Notes under the pieces: model-generated
The model's database searches: none
What the model was told of the DNA's origin: nothing
The model's input: only the letters and a program-made list of their open reading frames with translations
Part shown: piece by piece, positions 13,743 through 22,869 of the stretch
Layout of the letters: the number at the start of each line of letters is the position of its first letter
Numbering within the stretch: position 1 is the stretch's first letter
From: a virus
DNA length: 35,886 nucleotides
IMG/VR virus record: IMGVR_UViG_3300042923_001064
Coordinates: 1-35,886 of that record
Reading direction: 5' to 3' (one strand)
Made by a program: the position numbers and the translations under genes

Positions 13743-13982
13743 TGTGATTGTATTTTTAAATCCATAAGCAATATAAACACACTCAAATATTTTAACACCT
13801 GGTTTATCCTTTATAGCCTTGATAGCATCAATCTTATATTTAAAGAGCTCACAGTTATCATCCTCTACACAGAAATACCTTGGGATTAAATCACCAACAG
13901 TATTAAAAGCCACTATCACAGAGACAGGATGGCCTTGGGGATGTCTGATTATAGGTTTATGATCATGATTTAAAAATGGCAT
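13701..13982 (-). CDS. Lone minus-strand gene, 93 aa, possibly SOS-controlled
   Basis: The start is ATG 13982, with GAGGTG 8 bases upstream. The frame extends further up, but that region holds the promoter. The product begins MPFLNHDHKPIIRHPQGHPV and has the look of a compact alpha/beta protein. The family is not recognised. It is the only gene on the minus strand within 13 kb of plus-strand early genes, and it has its own promoter with a LexA-like box in the spacer. This suggests expression independent of the lytic programme, either from the prophage or after DNA damage. Confidence 0.72.
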   Translation of the reverse strand: MPFLNHDHKPIIRHPQGHPVSVIVAFNTVGDLIPRYFCVEDDNCELFKYKIDAIKAIKDKPGVKIFECVYIAYGFKNTITLCFDIINTIWVIG

Positions 13983-14001
13983 ATTATTCACCTCAGAAAA
14001 T

Positions 14002-14030
14002 ATTATAACAAACAAATGTTCTATTGACAA
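14002..14030 (-). promoter_or_regulatory. Promoter with LexA-like box for 13701-13982
   Basis: On the minus strand, TTGTCA (complement of 14025-14030), 17 bases and TATAAT (complement of 14002-14007) form the promoter. The spacer contains AGAACATTTGTTTG (complement of 14009-14022), which matches the Gram-positive LexA consensus at 12 of 14 positions. Confidence 0.65.
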
Positions 14031-14060
14031 TAAACAGTATATGTAAAAGGAGGCAATAAA

Positions 14061-14330
14061 TTGACTGCAGCTGAGATCAGAGAAAATGTATTAAGTAATT
14101 ATGCGGTAGGGCAAGAAATAACAATGAAGATATTGAATGATGTAGGAAAGGTAACAGATACTTTCCAAGCAACCATAATGAAGCTTTATCCATCTCACGT
14201 CAGCGTTAACCATAATGGATACATAGAAAGCTTTTCATACTGGGAGTTCACAAAGTATGCAAGTGGCTTTAATCAAAAGAAAAAACTTGCAATAGGAACG
14301 AAGCATGTGAGAAAAGCAAAGTATGCTTAG
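14061..14330 (+). CDS. Conserved-looking phage protein, 89 aa, unknown
   Basis: TTG 14061 follows AAGGAGGCAATAAA. The protein has a short N-terminal helix (TAAEIRENVLSNY) and then a beta-rich part (GQEITMKILNDVGKVTDTFQ...PSHVSVNHNGYIESFSY), like a small barrel. It ends in a basic tail (KHVRKAKYA) that could bind nucleic acid. It lies at the head of the accessory gene string. Confidence 0.7.
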   Translation: MTAAEIRENVLSNYAVGQEITMKILNDVGKVTDTFQATIMKLYPSHVSVNHNGYIESFSYWEFTKYASGFNQKKKLAIGTKHVRKAKYA

Positions 14331-14349
14331 TATACTAAGAAAGGAGCCG

Positions 14350-14415
14350 ATGAGAATGAAGAGAGAAGAAAAAGCATTTGCATTCTTTGCAGCATGTTTG
14401 GAACTATTTATTTAA
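14350..14415 (+). CDS. Mini-ORF, 21 aa
   Basis: ATG 14350 has AAGGAG 4-5 bases upstream. The peptide begins MRMKREEKAFAFFAACLEL, with basic residues followed by a hydrophobic stretch. The stop codon is part of the recurring linker TTAAGATTTAG (14412-14422). It may be a leader peptide or a remnant of a longer gene. Confidence 0.35.
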   Translation: MRMKREEKAFAFFAACLELFI

Positions 14416-14491
14416 GATTTAGCGCACTAACTTTAGACAAAAAGAATTAAAAGTGTAAAGCAAAAATACATAAATAAAGGATGGTGTAAAT

Positions 14492-14797
14492 ATGACAGTT
14501 AAAGAATTTGCTGAACTATTTGGAATGACCGTAACAGAATTATCAGAGTTCTCCGGGTACACCAGACAAGCACTCTATAACATCATTGAGGGGAATGCAA
14601 TTGTTAATTCGAGAAGGTATAATGCTCTGCTTTTACATCTTGAGGATTATGCATGGAAGCAGAGCTGTGAGAAGTCCGGTGCGATCATGAAGGAATATGA
14701 AACAAGGATAGCAGCCATTAAAGAGCTGAAGAACGTTAAAAGGAATTATAATCCAGTCGAGGCAGATGATTACGATTTTAAGCGGTGCATGATTTAG
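14492..14797 (+). CDS. HTH regulator-like protein, 101 aa
   Basis: The first 45 residues form a helix-turn-helix (FGMTVTELSEFSGYTRQALY), followed by a helical region with basic residues. AGGATGG stands before ATG 14492. It is probably a small DNA-binding protein of the early region. The target is unknown. Confidence 0.7.
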   Translation: MTVKEFAELFGMTVTELSEFSGYTRQALYNIIEGNAIVNSRRYNALLLHLEDYAWKQSCEKSGAIMKEYETRIAAIKELKNVKRNYNPVEADDYDFKRCMI

Positions 14798-14811
14798 CGG
14801 AGGTAAAATTG

Positions 14812-14994
14812 ATGATAGGGAAAGCAGCATTATGGAAATATGATGGTGAATTAGGCATTGCATATTTTTGCCCTGACTGTAAGAGGTTTGTTTGCTCCGA
14901 TGGAAAATGCGATTGTGGAACAGAAATAGATTTATCGCTTCCTAAAACAAAATACTGTGGAAAGGTAAAGTGGGAAAATTATCGTTTGAATTAA
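14812..14994 (+). CDS. Small zinc-ribbon protein, 60 aa
   Basis: ATG 14812 lies 8 bases after GGAGG. TTG 14809 is also in frame. The pattern YFCPDCKRFVCSDGKCDCG contains five cysteines arranged like a zinc ribbon. The function is unknown. Confidence 0.68.
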   Translation: MIGKAALWKYDGELGIAYFCPDCKRFVCSDGKCDCGTEIDLSLPKTKYCGKVKWENYRLN

Positions 14995-15028
14995 GATTTA
15001 GCTCATTGAGAGCGGAAAGAAGGTATAT

Positions 15029-15424
15029 ATGTGTAGTTTGAAGAAAGGCAGCCATACAGTAATCAAGAATGATGATGTATTTGAGCATCTTTCGTTATCG
15101 GAGCGTGAGATATTAAGGATATTGCTTGATAAGGTTGAGAATGGTAGAAAGACGGCAGGGAAGAAATTGAATGAATATTACATCTGTAACACTGATGAGC
15201 CTTATGCTGCTGGAGTATTGCAGTTAATTTTACTCGGAGAAGAGAGAAAAGCCTTTTGCGAAAATATCAAAGATGAAAAATGCAGTACCAGGGATTATGG
15301 ACCAAATCAGTATAAAGAACCTTGCTATGAATGTTGCTTAGGGTGTGCCGGTGCAATCAATATGGAGTGTAATTTTGTCTGCACTAAAGTAGCTGAGCAT
15401 TATCATCCTGAAGATGAGGATTAG
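15029..15424 (+). CDS. Cys-rich protein, 131 aa, unknown
   Basis: ATG 15029 follows AGAAGG. A helical N-terminal half (LSEREILRILLDKVENGRK) is followed by a Cys-rich C-terminal part with about ten cysteines (PCYECCLGCAG, CNFVC) and a closing HYHPEDED. Metal binding is likely. The stop overlaps a copy of the recurring linker. Confidence 0.7.
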   Translation: MCSLKKGSHTVIKNDDVFEHLSLSEREILRILLDKVENGRKTAGKKLNEYYICNTDEPYAAGVLQLILLGEERKAFCENIKDEKCSTRDYGPNQYKEPCYECCLGCAGAINMECNFVCTKVAEHYHPEDED

Positions 15425-15448
15425 AATTAAGATTTTACGGAGGTAAGT

Positions 15449-15697
15449 ATGGGATTTCAAAAAGATTGCAAACATCCATTTAAAATTACTTGTAAATTCA
15501 AAATGTATGGAATGAGAGGGTGCGAGATTAGGTTAGAAAGTGGTGAAAACTTATCATACATGCCAATTCCAGAAGATGTTAGATTTTCATTTGCAAGTAT
15601 AGAAAGATTTTATATTACTGATGCTGGGCAAAAAATCATATCAGACAAATTGGATGAAATAAATAAGCTAAAAGATAAATATATGATTAGTAACTAA
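15449..15697 (+). CDS. Small protein, 82 aa, unknown
   Basis: ATG 15449 follows CGGAGGTAAGT. The N-terminal part is beta-rich (CKFKMYGMRGCEIRLESG) and the C-terminal part is helical (SDKLDEINKLKDKYM). The family is not recognised. It belongs to the accessory string separated by linkers. Confidence 0.65.
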   Translation: MGFQKDCKHPFKITCKFKMYGMRGCEIRLESGENLSYMPIPEDVRFSFASIERFYITDAGQKIISDKLDEINKLKDKYMISN

Positions 15698-15724
15698 ACT
15701 AAAATCAAGATTTGGAGGTGCTGA

Positions 15725-16003
15725 GTGAGAAATATAAGCGCAGTATGGAAGTTAGAATTATCGAAAAGAGTAAAGCATCATTTGAAAACTCATCCCCGAT
15801 TTTATGATGATGTAATGAATGAGAAGAAATGTTTTGAACTGAGAATAAACGATAGAGATTATCAAATTGGTGATGTATTCATTCTTCATGAATTTAAAGA
15901 TGGCGAATATACAGGCAGATGGTATGTAAATGTAATAGATTATATACTTAAAGACTGTCCGGAATATGGGTTAATGGATGGCTACTGCATATTTGGTTGG
16001 TAG
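15725..16003 (+). CDS. DUF3850 (ASCH-like) protein, 92 aa
   Basis: GTG 15725 follows TGGAGG. The family pattern is clear: HHLKTHPRFYDDVMNEKK, then CFELRINDRDYQIGDVFILHE and YTGRWYVNVI. DUF3850 proteins adopt the ASCH/PUA-related fold and are expected to bind RNA or modified nucleotides. They are common in phages of Firmicutes. The biochemical role is unknown. Confidence 0.88.
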   Translation: MRNISAVWKLELSKRVKHHLKTHPRFYDDVMNEKKCFELRINDRDYQIGDVFILHEFKDGEYTGRWYVNVIDYILKDCPEYGLMDGYCIFGW

Positions 16004-16151
16004 ACTAAACTAAAATTTAGCCAATAAGACCCTAGATGTTTGAGCGAAGCGAGTTGATCTTACGAGTCTATAGGAGATTAAAATTTAGTAGAGGAAGGAA
16101 TAACGACATATGGTTAATATTTTAATTTAGTTGAAGGAAAGGAAAAAATTT

Positions 16152-16535
16152 ATGAATGCAGTAGAAACAGCCGAGAAGCTTCGATCATACATATGGGCTA
16201 CTATGGAAGTAATGGAAAGACATAATAACAGACCGGACATAGTAGAAACGGGTAAAGAAAAAATTGAAAGTCTTTTAGCTGCAGAAGAGGCAGTAAAAAA
16301 GCAAATACTAAAGCAACCAACTTTAAAAACGTTCCATGATATCATGAGACAAGCAACAGTGCAAAGAGTTCAATGTCCTTGTTGTAGCGAAAACATTACT
16401 ATTATAGAATTTGCAATAGAAAAAGAAAAAGTATTTAAAGAGAATGAGAATTATAAACATTGCGTGAATTGCGGTCAAGCTTTAGATTGGAGTGGAGAAA
16501 GCGAGGTAAAGACAGATGGGATGTCCTATACGTGA
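16152..16535 (+). CDS. Zinc-ribbon protein, 127 aa
   Basis: ATG 16152 is chosen after GAAGGAAAGG. The N-terminal 75 residues are helical (KLRSYIWATMEVMERHNN) and the C-terminal part carries VQCPCCSENI and HCVNCGQAL, a four-Cys zinc ribbon. It overlaps the next gene by 20 bp. The function is unknown. Confidence 0.72.
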   Translation: MNAVETAEKLRSYIWATMEVMERHNNRPDIVETGKEKIESLLAAEEAVKKQILKQPTLKTFHDIMRQATVQRVQCPCCSENITIIEFAIEKEKVFKENENYKHCVNCGQALDWSGESEVKTDGMSYT

Positions 16536-16785
16536 TCGATGTCCAGATGAAGATACAATCAAATGTGATACCTGTAACAAGGGTGCCAAGCTAGAGCCGG
16601 TAAAGCTAGATACTAAAGATGCAATAGAGTACTTAAAAGAAGCTAATGAATATTATGATAGAGTACTAGGAGATAAAGCCAAGCAGCTGAAGGAGTACAG
16701 AGTAAATCAGATGGCAATTAAAGCACTGGAAAGCGAATTACAGTATGAAGAATTTTTAAAGATGTATACGGCAGCAGTACAATAG
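16516..16785 (+). CDS. Small Cys-motif protein with helical tail, 89 aa
   Basis: ATG 16516 lies within the end of the previous gene. The N-terminus MGCPIRDRCPDEDTIKCDTC has four cysteines, followed by a long helical part (DAIEYLKEANEYYDR...). This is a typical small phage protein of unknown role. Confidence 0.65.
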   Translation: MGCPIRDRCPDEDTIKCDTCNKGAKLEPVKLDTKDAIEYLKEANEYYDRVLGDKAKQLKEYRVNQMAIKALESELQYEEFLKMYTAAVQ

Positions 16786-16843
16786 AAATTTGCCTTTGCA
16801 TGGCAGCAGGATTAATTCACTTAAGATTAAGGGGGAAAGCATT

Positions 16844-17851
16844 ATGTACAGTATGGATGAGGTAATATTGGGGATTACAGCAGCAATGTATAAAAGCTTA
16901 AATCAAGATCAGACAAATGAGCTAAAAACTGTTTTATATATGCACCTAGGTAAGTATCAGTTGGTCCAAGAAGAAACCGCTATATCAACAATGATAGATG
17001 ATAATTCGGATAAGATTAATATGTTTCTGGCCACGCTGAGTATTGAGGGTAAATCAGATAAAACCATTAAGGCATATAAGTGTGAGTACAGAGTATTCTT
17101 CTCAGCAGTCAATAAAAACTTTAGGGATGTCACAACTAATGATGTGAGAATGTATCTAGCACATTGTAAGACTGTAAGAAAGAATAGTGATACTACTCTC
17201 AATAATCGTATACATATGCTGATGAGCCTATTCAAGTGGTTGACAACCGAGGAGTATATAAGCCGCAATCCAATGCTTAAAATCCATATTGTAAAAACTG
17301 AAAAGAGGGTAAAAGAAGTATTATCCGATGAACAGGCAGAGATGATCCGTTGCTCTTGCGATAAAGAAAGAGATCTAGCCATAATAGATATACTCGTAAG
17401 TACCGGTATGAGAGTAGGCGAATTAGTAAAACTCAACCGATCTGACATAGACTTTGTAAATGGTCAATGTATCGTTTATGGCAAAGGCAAAAAAGAAAGA
17501 CCGGTTTATCTCAATGGTAAAGCTAAGGTCCATCTTATGTGGTACCTGGAGCAAAGGACAGATAGCAATCCTGCATTATTCGTAGGATTGAAAGAACCTC
17601 ATGAGAGATTAACAGAGTCAGGAGTAAGAGCCATGATGTCAAAGCTCTGTGAGACCAACAAAGTAAGTAATCTGCATTTGCATCCTCATAAGCTCAGGAG
17701 GACCATGGCAACCAATATGATAAACAGGGGAGCACCTGCAGAGCACGTACAAAAGATACTAGGACACGCATCAGTACAAACAACGTTAGAGTGTTACTGT
17801 AATATGAGCACACAGGTAATAAAAGAAGCATATCGAAAGTATGCCGGATAA
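16844..17851 (+). CDS. Tyrosine recombinase (integrase/XerD-like)
   Basis: ATG 16844 follows AAGGGGGAAAGC and gives 335 residues. The N-terminal SAM-like domain (about 50-130: FLATLSIEGKSDKTIKAYK) binds the core site. The catalytic set is complete: Arg190 in STGMRVGEL, Lys in GKGKKERP (about 214-217), His282 and Arg285 in LHPHKLRRTM, His308 in LGHAS and Tyr318 in TTLECY. It could integrate the phage, resolve dimers, or both. It lies between the accessory genes and the late regulator, which is unusual for a main integrase but common in Clostridia phages that carry a second recombinase. Confidence 0.95.
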   Translation: MYSMDEVILGITAAMYKSLNQDQTNELKTVLYMHLGKYQLVQEETAISTMIDDNSDKINMFLATLSIEGKSDKTIKAYKCEYRVFFSAVNKNFRDVTTNDVRMYLAHCKTVRKNSDTTLNNRIHMLMSLFKWLTTEEYISRNPMLKIHIVKTEKRVKEVLSDEQAEMIRCSCDKERDLAIIDILVSTGMRVGELVKLNRSDIDFVNGQCIVYGKGKKERPVYLNGKAKVHLMWYLEQRTDSNPALFVGLKEPHERLTESGVRAMMSKLCETNKVSNLHLHPHKLRRTMATNMINRGAPAEHVQKILGHASVQTTLECYCNMSTQVIKEAYRKYAG

Positions 17852-17864
17852 AGGGGGAATACTA

Positions 17865-18371
17865 TTGAATGAGACAAAAACAAAGGATGAGAATGTCGAA
17901 ATACTTATTGCTAAAGCAGTTAAAACAGCGATTAAGGAATTTAACCGGGAACAGGTCGTTGAGAAGAAAAGAAAAGCGTTGCACAATACGAAGATACTGT
18001 TGAAGAATTACAATAAGATTATGAGTAGTATAGAGGAAGCCATATCAGAAGAAAGTCAATTACATGATAGCTTAAGATATGATGATGAAGACGAGGTATA
18101 TATCAACAGTATCAGAAAAAGTAAACTCAAAAGCCTTATAATCATAGCTCATATAGATAAAGCCTTAAAAATAATTGAAGAGGATTATAAGAGCAAAGGA
18201 ACACCAGAGAAGTATCAAGCGTTCATAGATTGCTTCATGCATAACATGACCTATGAAGAGGCAGCAGAGATATACTTCACAAGTAAACAATCAATAAGCA
18301 GGTGGGTAGTAGATACAACTAAGCAAGTTAGTATTCAGTTATTTGGTATTGATGGGGTAGAACTCATTTGA
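17865..18371 (+). CDS. ArpU/RinA-like late transcription regulator
   Basis: TTG 17865 follows AAGGGGG and gives 168 residues. The length, the helical content and a sigma-70 region-4-like helix-turn-helix near the C-terminus (NMTYEEAAEIYFTSKQSISR, then WVVDTTKQ) match the ArpU/RinA class that switches on late genes. It is the last gene before the packaging module, as usual for this class. Its target promoter is probably in 18372-18470. Confidence 0.75.
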   Translation: MNETKTKDENVEILIAKAVKTAIKEFNREQVVEKKRKALHNTKILLKNYNKIMSSIEEAISEESQLHDSLRYDDEDEVYINSIRKSKLKSLIIIAHIDKALKIIEEDYKSKGTPEKYQAFIDCFMHNMTYEEAAEIYFTSKQSISRWVVDTTKQVSIQLFGIDGVELI

Positions 18372-18469
18372 GATAACCATGAGAAAAAGATGTGATTTAC
18401 ATGTTATTTTATCATGTGTTATCATTAAGGTGCAAAGGTTGACACAAAACCAAATAAGATACAAACGTA

Positions 18470-18501
18470 AGGCATTCTGATTATCAGCAGAGTGCCTTTT
18501 T
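18470..18501 (+). terminator. Terminator before the packaging genes
   Basis: AGGCATTCTG and CAGAGTGCCT form a 10-bp stem with an 8-nt loop, followed by TTTT. A TTGACA at about 18438 upstream has no strong -10 box. Termination here would separate early from late transcription, possibly overcome by the ArpU/RinA-like protein. Confidence 0.8.
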
Positions 18502-18516
18502 CAATTAAGGAGAAAC

Positions 18517-18849
18517 GTGAATTATAAAGATAAGCGATGGCTACATAAGCGATCAGTAATACTAAGACGAGATAAATACTTATGCCAAGAGAGTAAGCGA
18601 TACGGTAAGACAGTAGCAGCGACAACAGTACATCATATTTATCCTGTGGAACTCTATCCAGAGCTTGCGTATGAAGAATGGAATCTCATATCATTATCAG
18701 ATGGCAAAGAAAGCAAGCATAACGCAATGCACATCAGAGGAACACATGAGCTTACAGAGTTAGGCAAGCAATGGTGTGAAAGAAGGAAAGAGCAATTTAT
18801 TAAATGGTACAGTGATAGAAACATAATCCCCCCACCCTTTCCAAATTAG
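18517..18849 (+). CDS. HNH endonuclease of the packaging module
   Basis: GTG 18517 follows AAGGAG and gives 110 residues. The HNH fold is visible: TTVHHIYPVELYPE (His-His), EWNLISLSDGKESKHNAMH (Asn and His). Phage HNH proteins beside terminase work with it in genome cutting at cos sites. The C-terminus ends NIIPPPFPN, a proline run encoded by a C-rich stretch that is typical just before terS. Confidence 0.9.
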   Translation: MNYKDKRWLHKRSVILRRDKYLCQESKRYGKTVAATTVHHIYPVELYPELAYEEWNLISLSDGKESKHNAMHIRGTHELTELGKQWCERRKEQFIKWYSDRNIIPPPFPN

Positions 18850-18932
18850 TAATAACATCTAAAGGACCGGAGTAGGGAAGTGTTTCCAATAGAGCGACTT
18901 TTTAAAAATATTTTTTGGAAGGAGAAAAAAGC
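18826..18932 (+). other. Candidate cos region
   Basis: A C-rich run (AATCCCCCCACCCTTTCC) at the end of the HNH gene is followed by about 80 noncoding bases before terS. In cos-type phages with this gene order the cohesive end often lies here. There is no direct proof of a cut site. The assembly closes as a circle, which fits either cos or headful packaging. Confidence 0.3.
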
Positions 18933-19283
18933 ATGGCTGGAAAAGCGATAACTTATGATGGAATAAGAAAAAAGACGATTCGCGATATGAAAAAATTGTG
19001 CGTTTATCGGCCAGAGTATGAGCCTATTATAGATATATTTTCAGAACTTAGGGAACAGTACGCAATACTCACAGAAAAGTTTCGAAATTCTGATTACAAA
19101 TTTGAAGAAGAGACTTCACAGGGTGGCACAAAAAAAGCTCCGATTGTAGCTACTCTGGAAAGTTTGCGTAAGGATATTATTACATATTCTGATCGGCTAT
19201 GCTTAAATCCTAAAGCACTAGATGCTGTTGATATAAAGGTCCAGAAAAAATCTTCACTTGCTGAAGCATTATCTAAATTATGA
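18933..19283 (+). CDS. terS: Small terminase subunit (P27 family)
   Basis: ATG 18933 follows GAAGGAGAAAAAAGC and gives 116 residues. The helical pattern ([20 protein letters not shown]...) with [20 protein letters not shown] near the end matches the P27 family. It recognises phage DNA and delivers it to the large subunit. Its stop overlaps the next start by four bases. Confidence 0.85.
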   Translation: MAGKAITYDGIRKKTIRDMKKLCVYRPEYEPIIDIFSELREQYAILTEKFRNSDYKFEEETSQGGTKKAPIVATLESLRKDIITYSDRLCLNPKALDAVDIKVQKKSSLAEALSKL

Positions 19284-21058
19284 GTGAATTCGCTAATTAT
19301 GATTTAGTATTCCAATATGCCAGGGATATAATCTCCGGATCCATCCCGGCAAATAAGGAGCAGATACAGGGATGTGAAAGATTCTTTAGGGACCTGGAGA
19401 ATCAGAAATACTTTTTTGATCCTAAACCTGCAGAAACTGTAATAGGAATAATCGAAAGAACCTTTGTACATGCGCAGGGTGAAAATATTCAAGGGGAGCC
19501 AATGATGGGCACTCCTTTTTTATTGTTACCTTGGCACAAGCTGACCATATATAACATCATGGGATTTTACCATATCAGGACAACAATAAGAAAGTATAAA
19601 GAAGCCTTTATATTTGTACCTAGAAAAAATGTTAAGACTACATTTGCGGCAGCTCTTGCATGGGCCTTATCAATTTATTATAGAAAATCAGGAGCCAAGT
19701 GTTATATTACAGCCAATGCATTAAATCAGTCACTAGAGAGTTTTAACTTTATCAACTTTAACATCAAGCAGATGGGTGAGGAAGATAATTTTAGAATTAT
19801 TGATAATAACCAGGAGCATTCTATAAGCGGAGCAATCGGTGGTGGATCAATATTTATAAAAGCACTAGCAGCTAATCCGGATAGTCAAGACTCCTTCAAC
19901 TGTAATATTGCAATTGCCGATGAAATACATGCTTATACAAAACCAAAACAATACAACATCATCAAGGAGGCAATGAAAGCCTATACCAATAAACTGATGA
20001 TTGGTATTACGACTGCCGGGGATAACATGAATTCATTCTGCTATCGTAAACTTCAGTATTGCATGAAGATATTGGAGCAGACAGTAGTTGATGAGCAATA
20101 TTATGTTTTCATAGCAAAGGCACCTGAAATGGAGAATGGAGAGGTAGACTATACTAATCCACTTGTACACCTAATTGCTAATCCAGGATACGGCATTACA
20201 ATCAGGCCAGATGATATCCTAAATGATGCAATGCAAGCACAGAACGATCCGCAGCAAAGAAAAGATTTTTTATCTAAAAGCTTGAATATTTATACATCAG
20301 CTATGAAAGCTTATTTCAATATTGATGAATTTAAAACATCAGATAGAAAATACACATGGACACTAGAAGATCTAAAACACTTACCGGTTAATTGGTTCGG
20401 AGGAGCAGACTTATCAAAACTTCACGACTTAACAGCATCGGCATTGTATGGAAACTATCTGCAAAAAGCTGTATTTGGAGCAGGGATATCAAGAAAAGAA
20501 ATTGATGTAGATATAGCAATTACCCATGCATGGTTTCCTATTGTGGCTGCTCACAAAAAAGCAGATGATGATGGTATTCCTTTGTTTGGATGGCTAGATG
20601 ATGGATGGCTGACTATGAGTAATGCACCTGTAGTAAATCATGCTGAGATAGTTAATTGGTTTATAGCCATGAAGAGGCAAGGATTCAAGATTAAGCAGGT
20701 AGGGCATGATAGAAAGTTTTGTAGAGAATATTTTATCGGAATGAAAAACGCTGGATTTAGTATTGTAGATCAACCTCAATATTTTTATAAAAAGTCAGAA
20801 GGTTTCCGAAGAATAGAAACAAAAGCAAAAGACGGTAAATTTTATTATTTACATTCAGATGCTTATGAATATTGCTTGCAAAATGTTAGGGCTATAGAAA
20901 AGACTGACGACATGATCCAATATGAAAAAGTTATGGAGGAACAGAGGATTGATATATTCGATGCCTCTGTTTTTGCATGTGTAAGAATGCTAGAGAATTT
21001 AGAAAAGTCCACATCAGCAGGAGCATGGTTAAATGGTGGAAGAAAGGAAGGAGAATAA
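19280..21058 (+). CDS. terL: Large terminase subunit
   Basis: The protein has 592 residues. The ATPase part has a Walker A-like motif at residues 114-121 (PRKNVKTT; the usual Gly before Lys is Val here), Walker B at 210-215 (IAIADE, Asp214/Glu215) and a coupling motif (GITTAGDN). The C-terminal nuclease domain starts with [11 protein letters not shown] (Asp377). It belongs to the HK97/P27-associated class. It pumps DNA into the prohead and cuts it. Confidence 0.95.
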   Translation: MSEFANYDLVFQYARDIISGSIPANKEQIQGCERFFRDLENQKYFFDPKPAETVIGIIERTFVHAQGENIQGEPMMGTPFLLLPWHKLTIYNIMGFYHIRTTIRKYKEAFIFVPRKNVKTTFAAALAWALSIYYRKSGAKCYITANALNQSLESFNFINFNIKQMGEEDNFRIIDNNQEHSISGAIGGGSIFIKALAANPDSQDSFNCNIAIADEIHAYTKPKQYNIIKEAMKAYTNKLMIGITTAGDNMNSFCYRKLQYCMKILEQTVVDEQYYVFIAKAPEMENGEVDYTNPLVHLIANPGYGITIRPDDILNDAMQAQNDPQQRKDFLSKSLNIYTSAMKAYFNIDEFKTSDRKYTWTLEDLKHLPVNWFGGADLSKLHDLTASALYGNYLQKAVFGAGISRKEIDVDIAITHAWFPIVAAHKKADDDGIPLFGWLDDGWLTMSNAPVVNHAEIVNWFIAMKRQGFKIKQVGHDRKFCREYFIGMKNAGFSIVDQPQYFYKKSEGFRRIETKAKDGKFYYLHSDAYEYCLQNVRAIEKTDDMIQYEKVMEEQRIDIFDASVFACVRMLENLEKSTSAGAWLNGGRKEGE

Positions 21059-21059
21059 T

Positions 21060-22292
21060 TTGGGATATATAAGAGACAGCGCAAACATAATGAAGGCCAG
21101 AGCAGAGCCAGAGAATGAAAAAAAGCCAGAGAGCGAAAAAAGGGAGGCATCATCAGTTGGTTGGTTTATAAGCACTGATGCTTACAGTACATTATGTGTA
21201 CCGGGATATACGAGATTATCAGATAATCCAGAGGTAAAAATTGCGGTAGATAAAATTGCAGATTTAGTATCATCAATGACAATACACCTTATGAAAAATA
21301 CTGATAAAGGTGATATTAGGATTAAAAATGAACTATCCAGGAAGATAGACATAAATCCATATCATCTCATGACACGCAAAGCGTGGATGTATAATATAGT
21401 CCATACTTTACTGCTAGAGGGTAAAGGAAATAGCGTGGCACATCCGAAAGTATCAGGTGGATTGATAACAGATCTTAAGCCATTCAAACCGTCGAAGACA
21501 GCATTTTATGAAACTGAAGACGGATACAAAGTGACTTATGGAAATCAAACTTATAACCACGATGAAGTATTGCATTTTATCATTAATCCGGATCCAGAAA
21601 AGCCTTACATGGGGCAGGGATATCAAGTTGTTTTAGGTGATATTGTTAAAAATCTAAAACAGGCCACAGCAACTAAAAATGCATTCATGTCTGATAAATG
21701 GAAACCTTCTGTTATTATTTCAGTTGATGCAATGACAGAAGAGTTTACCTCAAAAGAAGGTAGAGATGCAATACTTGAAAAGTATGTGGATGATACCGGA
21801 GGTGGAAAGCCTTGGGTTATACCAGCTGACTTAATTAAGGTTGAACAGGTAAAGCCATTAAGCCTCCAAGATTTAGCTATTAATGATGCAGTAGAAATTG
21901 ATAAAAAGACGGTAGCAGGAATAATTGGAGTTCCTGCTTTTTTCATGGGTGTTGGTGAATTTGATAAAGAGGAATATAACAATTTTATCAAAACGAAGAT
22001 CATGTCTATTGCATTAATAGTTCAACAAGAATTAACAAGAAAACTCTTAATCAGTCCAGACCTATATTGGAAGTTAAACGCAAGGAGCCTTTATTCTTAT
22101 GACATTAAAGAACTGTCAGAGGTAGGATCTGATTTATTTGTAAGAAGCTTGATGCTAGGTAATGAGGTTAGAGGGTGGCTAGATCTTCCTCCGCTTGAAG
22201 GGTTGGACGAAAGAATTATCCTTGAAAATTACATCCCTGCAGGAATGATAGGAGACCAAAAGAAACTGAAAGGAGGCAAGGAGGATGAATAG
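21060..22292 (+). CDS. Portal protein (HK97 type)
   Basis: TTG 21060 follows GGAAGGAGAAT and gives 410 residues. Sequence features typical of the HK97 portal family are [31 protein letters not shown]-like [12 protein letters not shown] and [13 protein letters not shown]. The twelve-part ring would form the DNA entry channel at one capsid vertex. The protein ends in a basic/acidic tail ([10 protein letters not shown]). Its stop overlaps the protease start. Confidence 0.93.
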   Translation: MGYIRDSANIMKARAEPENEKKPESEKREASSVGWFISTDAYSTLCVPGYTRLSDNPEVKIAVDKIADLVSSMTIHLMKNTDKGDIRIKNELSRKIDINPYHLMTRKAWMYNIVHTLLLEGKGNSVAHPKVSGGLITDLKPFKPSKTAFYETEDGYKVTYGNQTYNHDEVLHFIINPDPEKPYMGQGYQVVLGDIVKNLKQATATKNAFMSDKWKPSVIISVDAMTEEFTSKEGRDAILEKYVDDTGGGKPWVIPADLIKVEQVKPLSLQDLAINDAVEIDKKTVAGIIGVPAFFMGVGEFDKEEYNNFIKTKIMSIALIVQQELTRKLLISPDLYWKLNARSLYSYDIKELSEVGSDLFVRSLMLGNEVRGWLDLPPLEGLDERIILENYIPAGMIGDQKKLKGGKEDE

Positions 22293-22869
22293 GGACAAGG
22301 TTCAAACAAGAAGTTATCAAACTAATTTCAAAGCCACAAGAGCAGAAATTGATAATGGTGAGATGTATATCGAAGGTTACTTTTCCGTATTTGGAGTAGA
22401 AACAGAATTATGGCCAGGAGCTTACGAGGAAATATCACCAGAGGCTTTCAATGAAACCATGGGTAATGATATAAGAGCTTTAATCAACCATGACACAACT
22501 CTTGTGCTTGGTAGAAATAAAGCCAATACACTCGTATTGAAGATAGACAGTCACGGCCTGTGGGGGCGAATCACAATCAATCCTAACGATTCGGACGCAG
22601 TTAATCTATATGAGAGAGTAAAGCGTGGGGATGTAGATCAATGTAGCTTCGGGTTTAATATCCTATTAGAGAGTACAGATTGGAGAGATGATGGAACCGT
22701 GAAGTGGACAATCACAAAAATCGATCTTCATGAAGTAAGCGTGTGCACCTTCCCTGCATATGAAGAGACAGGTGTACAAGCTAGAATGAATGAAGTGGAG
22801 CAGCATAGGGAAAGACAGTTAGTACAACGCAAACACCAATTGAAAGAGAGGTTTAAGAAATGGCACTAA
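22285..22869 (+). CDS. Prohead protease (HK97 type)
   Basis: The protein has 194 residues. It starts overlapping the portal stop. Catalytic residues fit the S78-type fold: His69 in INHDT and Ser121 in [18 protein letters not shown] is the family end signature. It cleaves the N-terminal part of the capsid protein during maturation. Confidence 0.93.
   Translation: MNRDKVQTRSYQTNFKATRAEIDNGEMYIEGYFSVFGVETELWPGAYEEISPEAFNETMGNDIRALINHDTTLVLGRNKANTLVLKIDSHGLWGRITINPNDSDAVNLYERVKRGDVDQCSFGFNILLESTDWRDDGTVKWTITKIDLHEVSVCTFPAYEETGVQARMNEVEQHRERQLVQRKHQLKERFKKWH

Larger units (their letters stand above)
14412..16830 (+). repeat. Family of short intergenic linkers (TTAAGATTTAG-like)
   Basis: Related sequences stand between the stop of one small gene and the ribosome binding site of the next: TTAAGATTTAG at 14412 and 14991, GATTTAGCGG at 14791, TTAAGATTTTACGG at 15427, ATCAAGATTTGG at 15705, CTAAACTAAAATTTAG near 16005-16020, TTAAAATTTAG at 16078, TTTAATTTAG at 16121 and TTAAGATTAA at 16821. 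The repeated form only at gene borders suggests a module boundary used in gene shuffling. Confidence 0.5.

Noticed and set aside
16004-16150. tRNA-like or structured RNA between DUF3850 and the next gene
   Set aside because: Short GCGAAGC-type hairpins are present, but no cloverleaf, no CCA and no T-arm. I cannot support an RNA gene.
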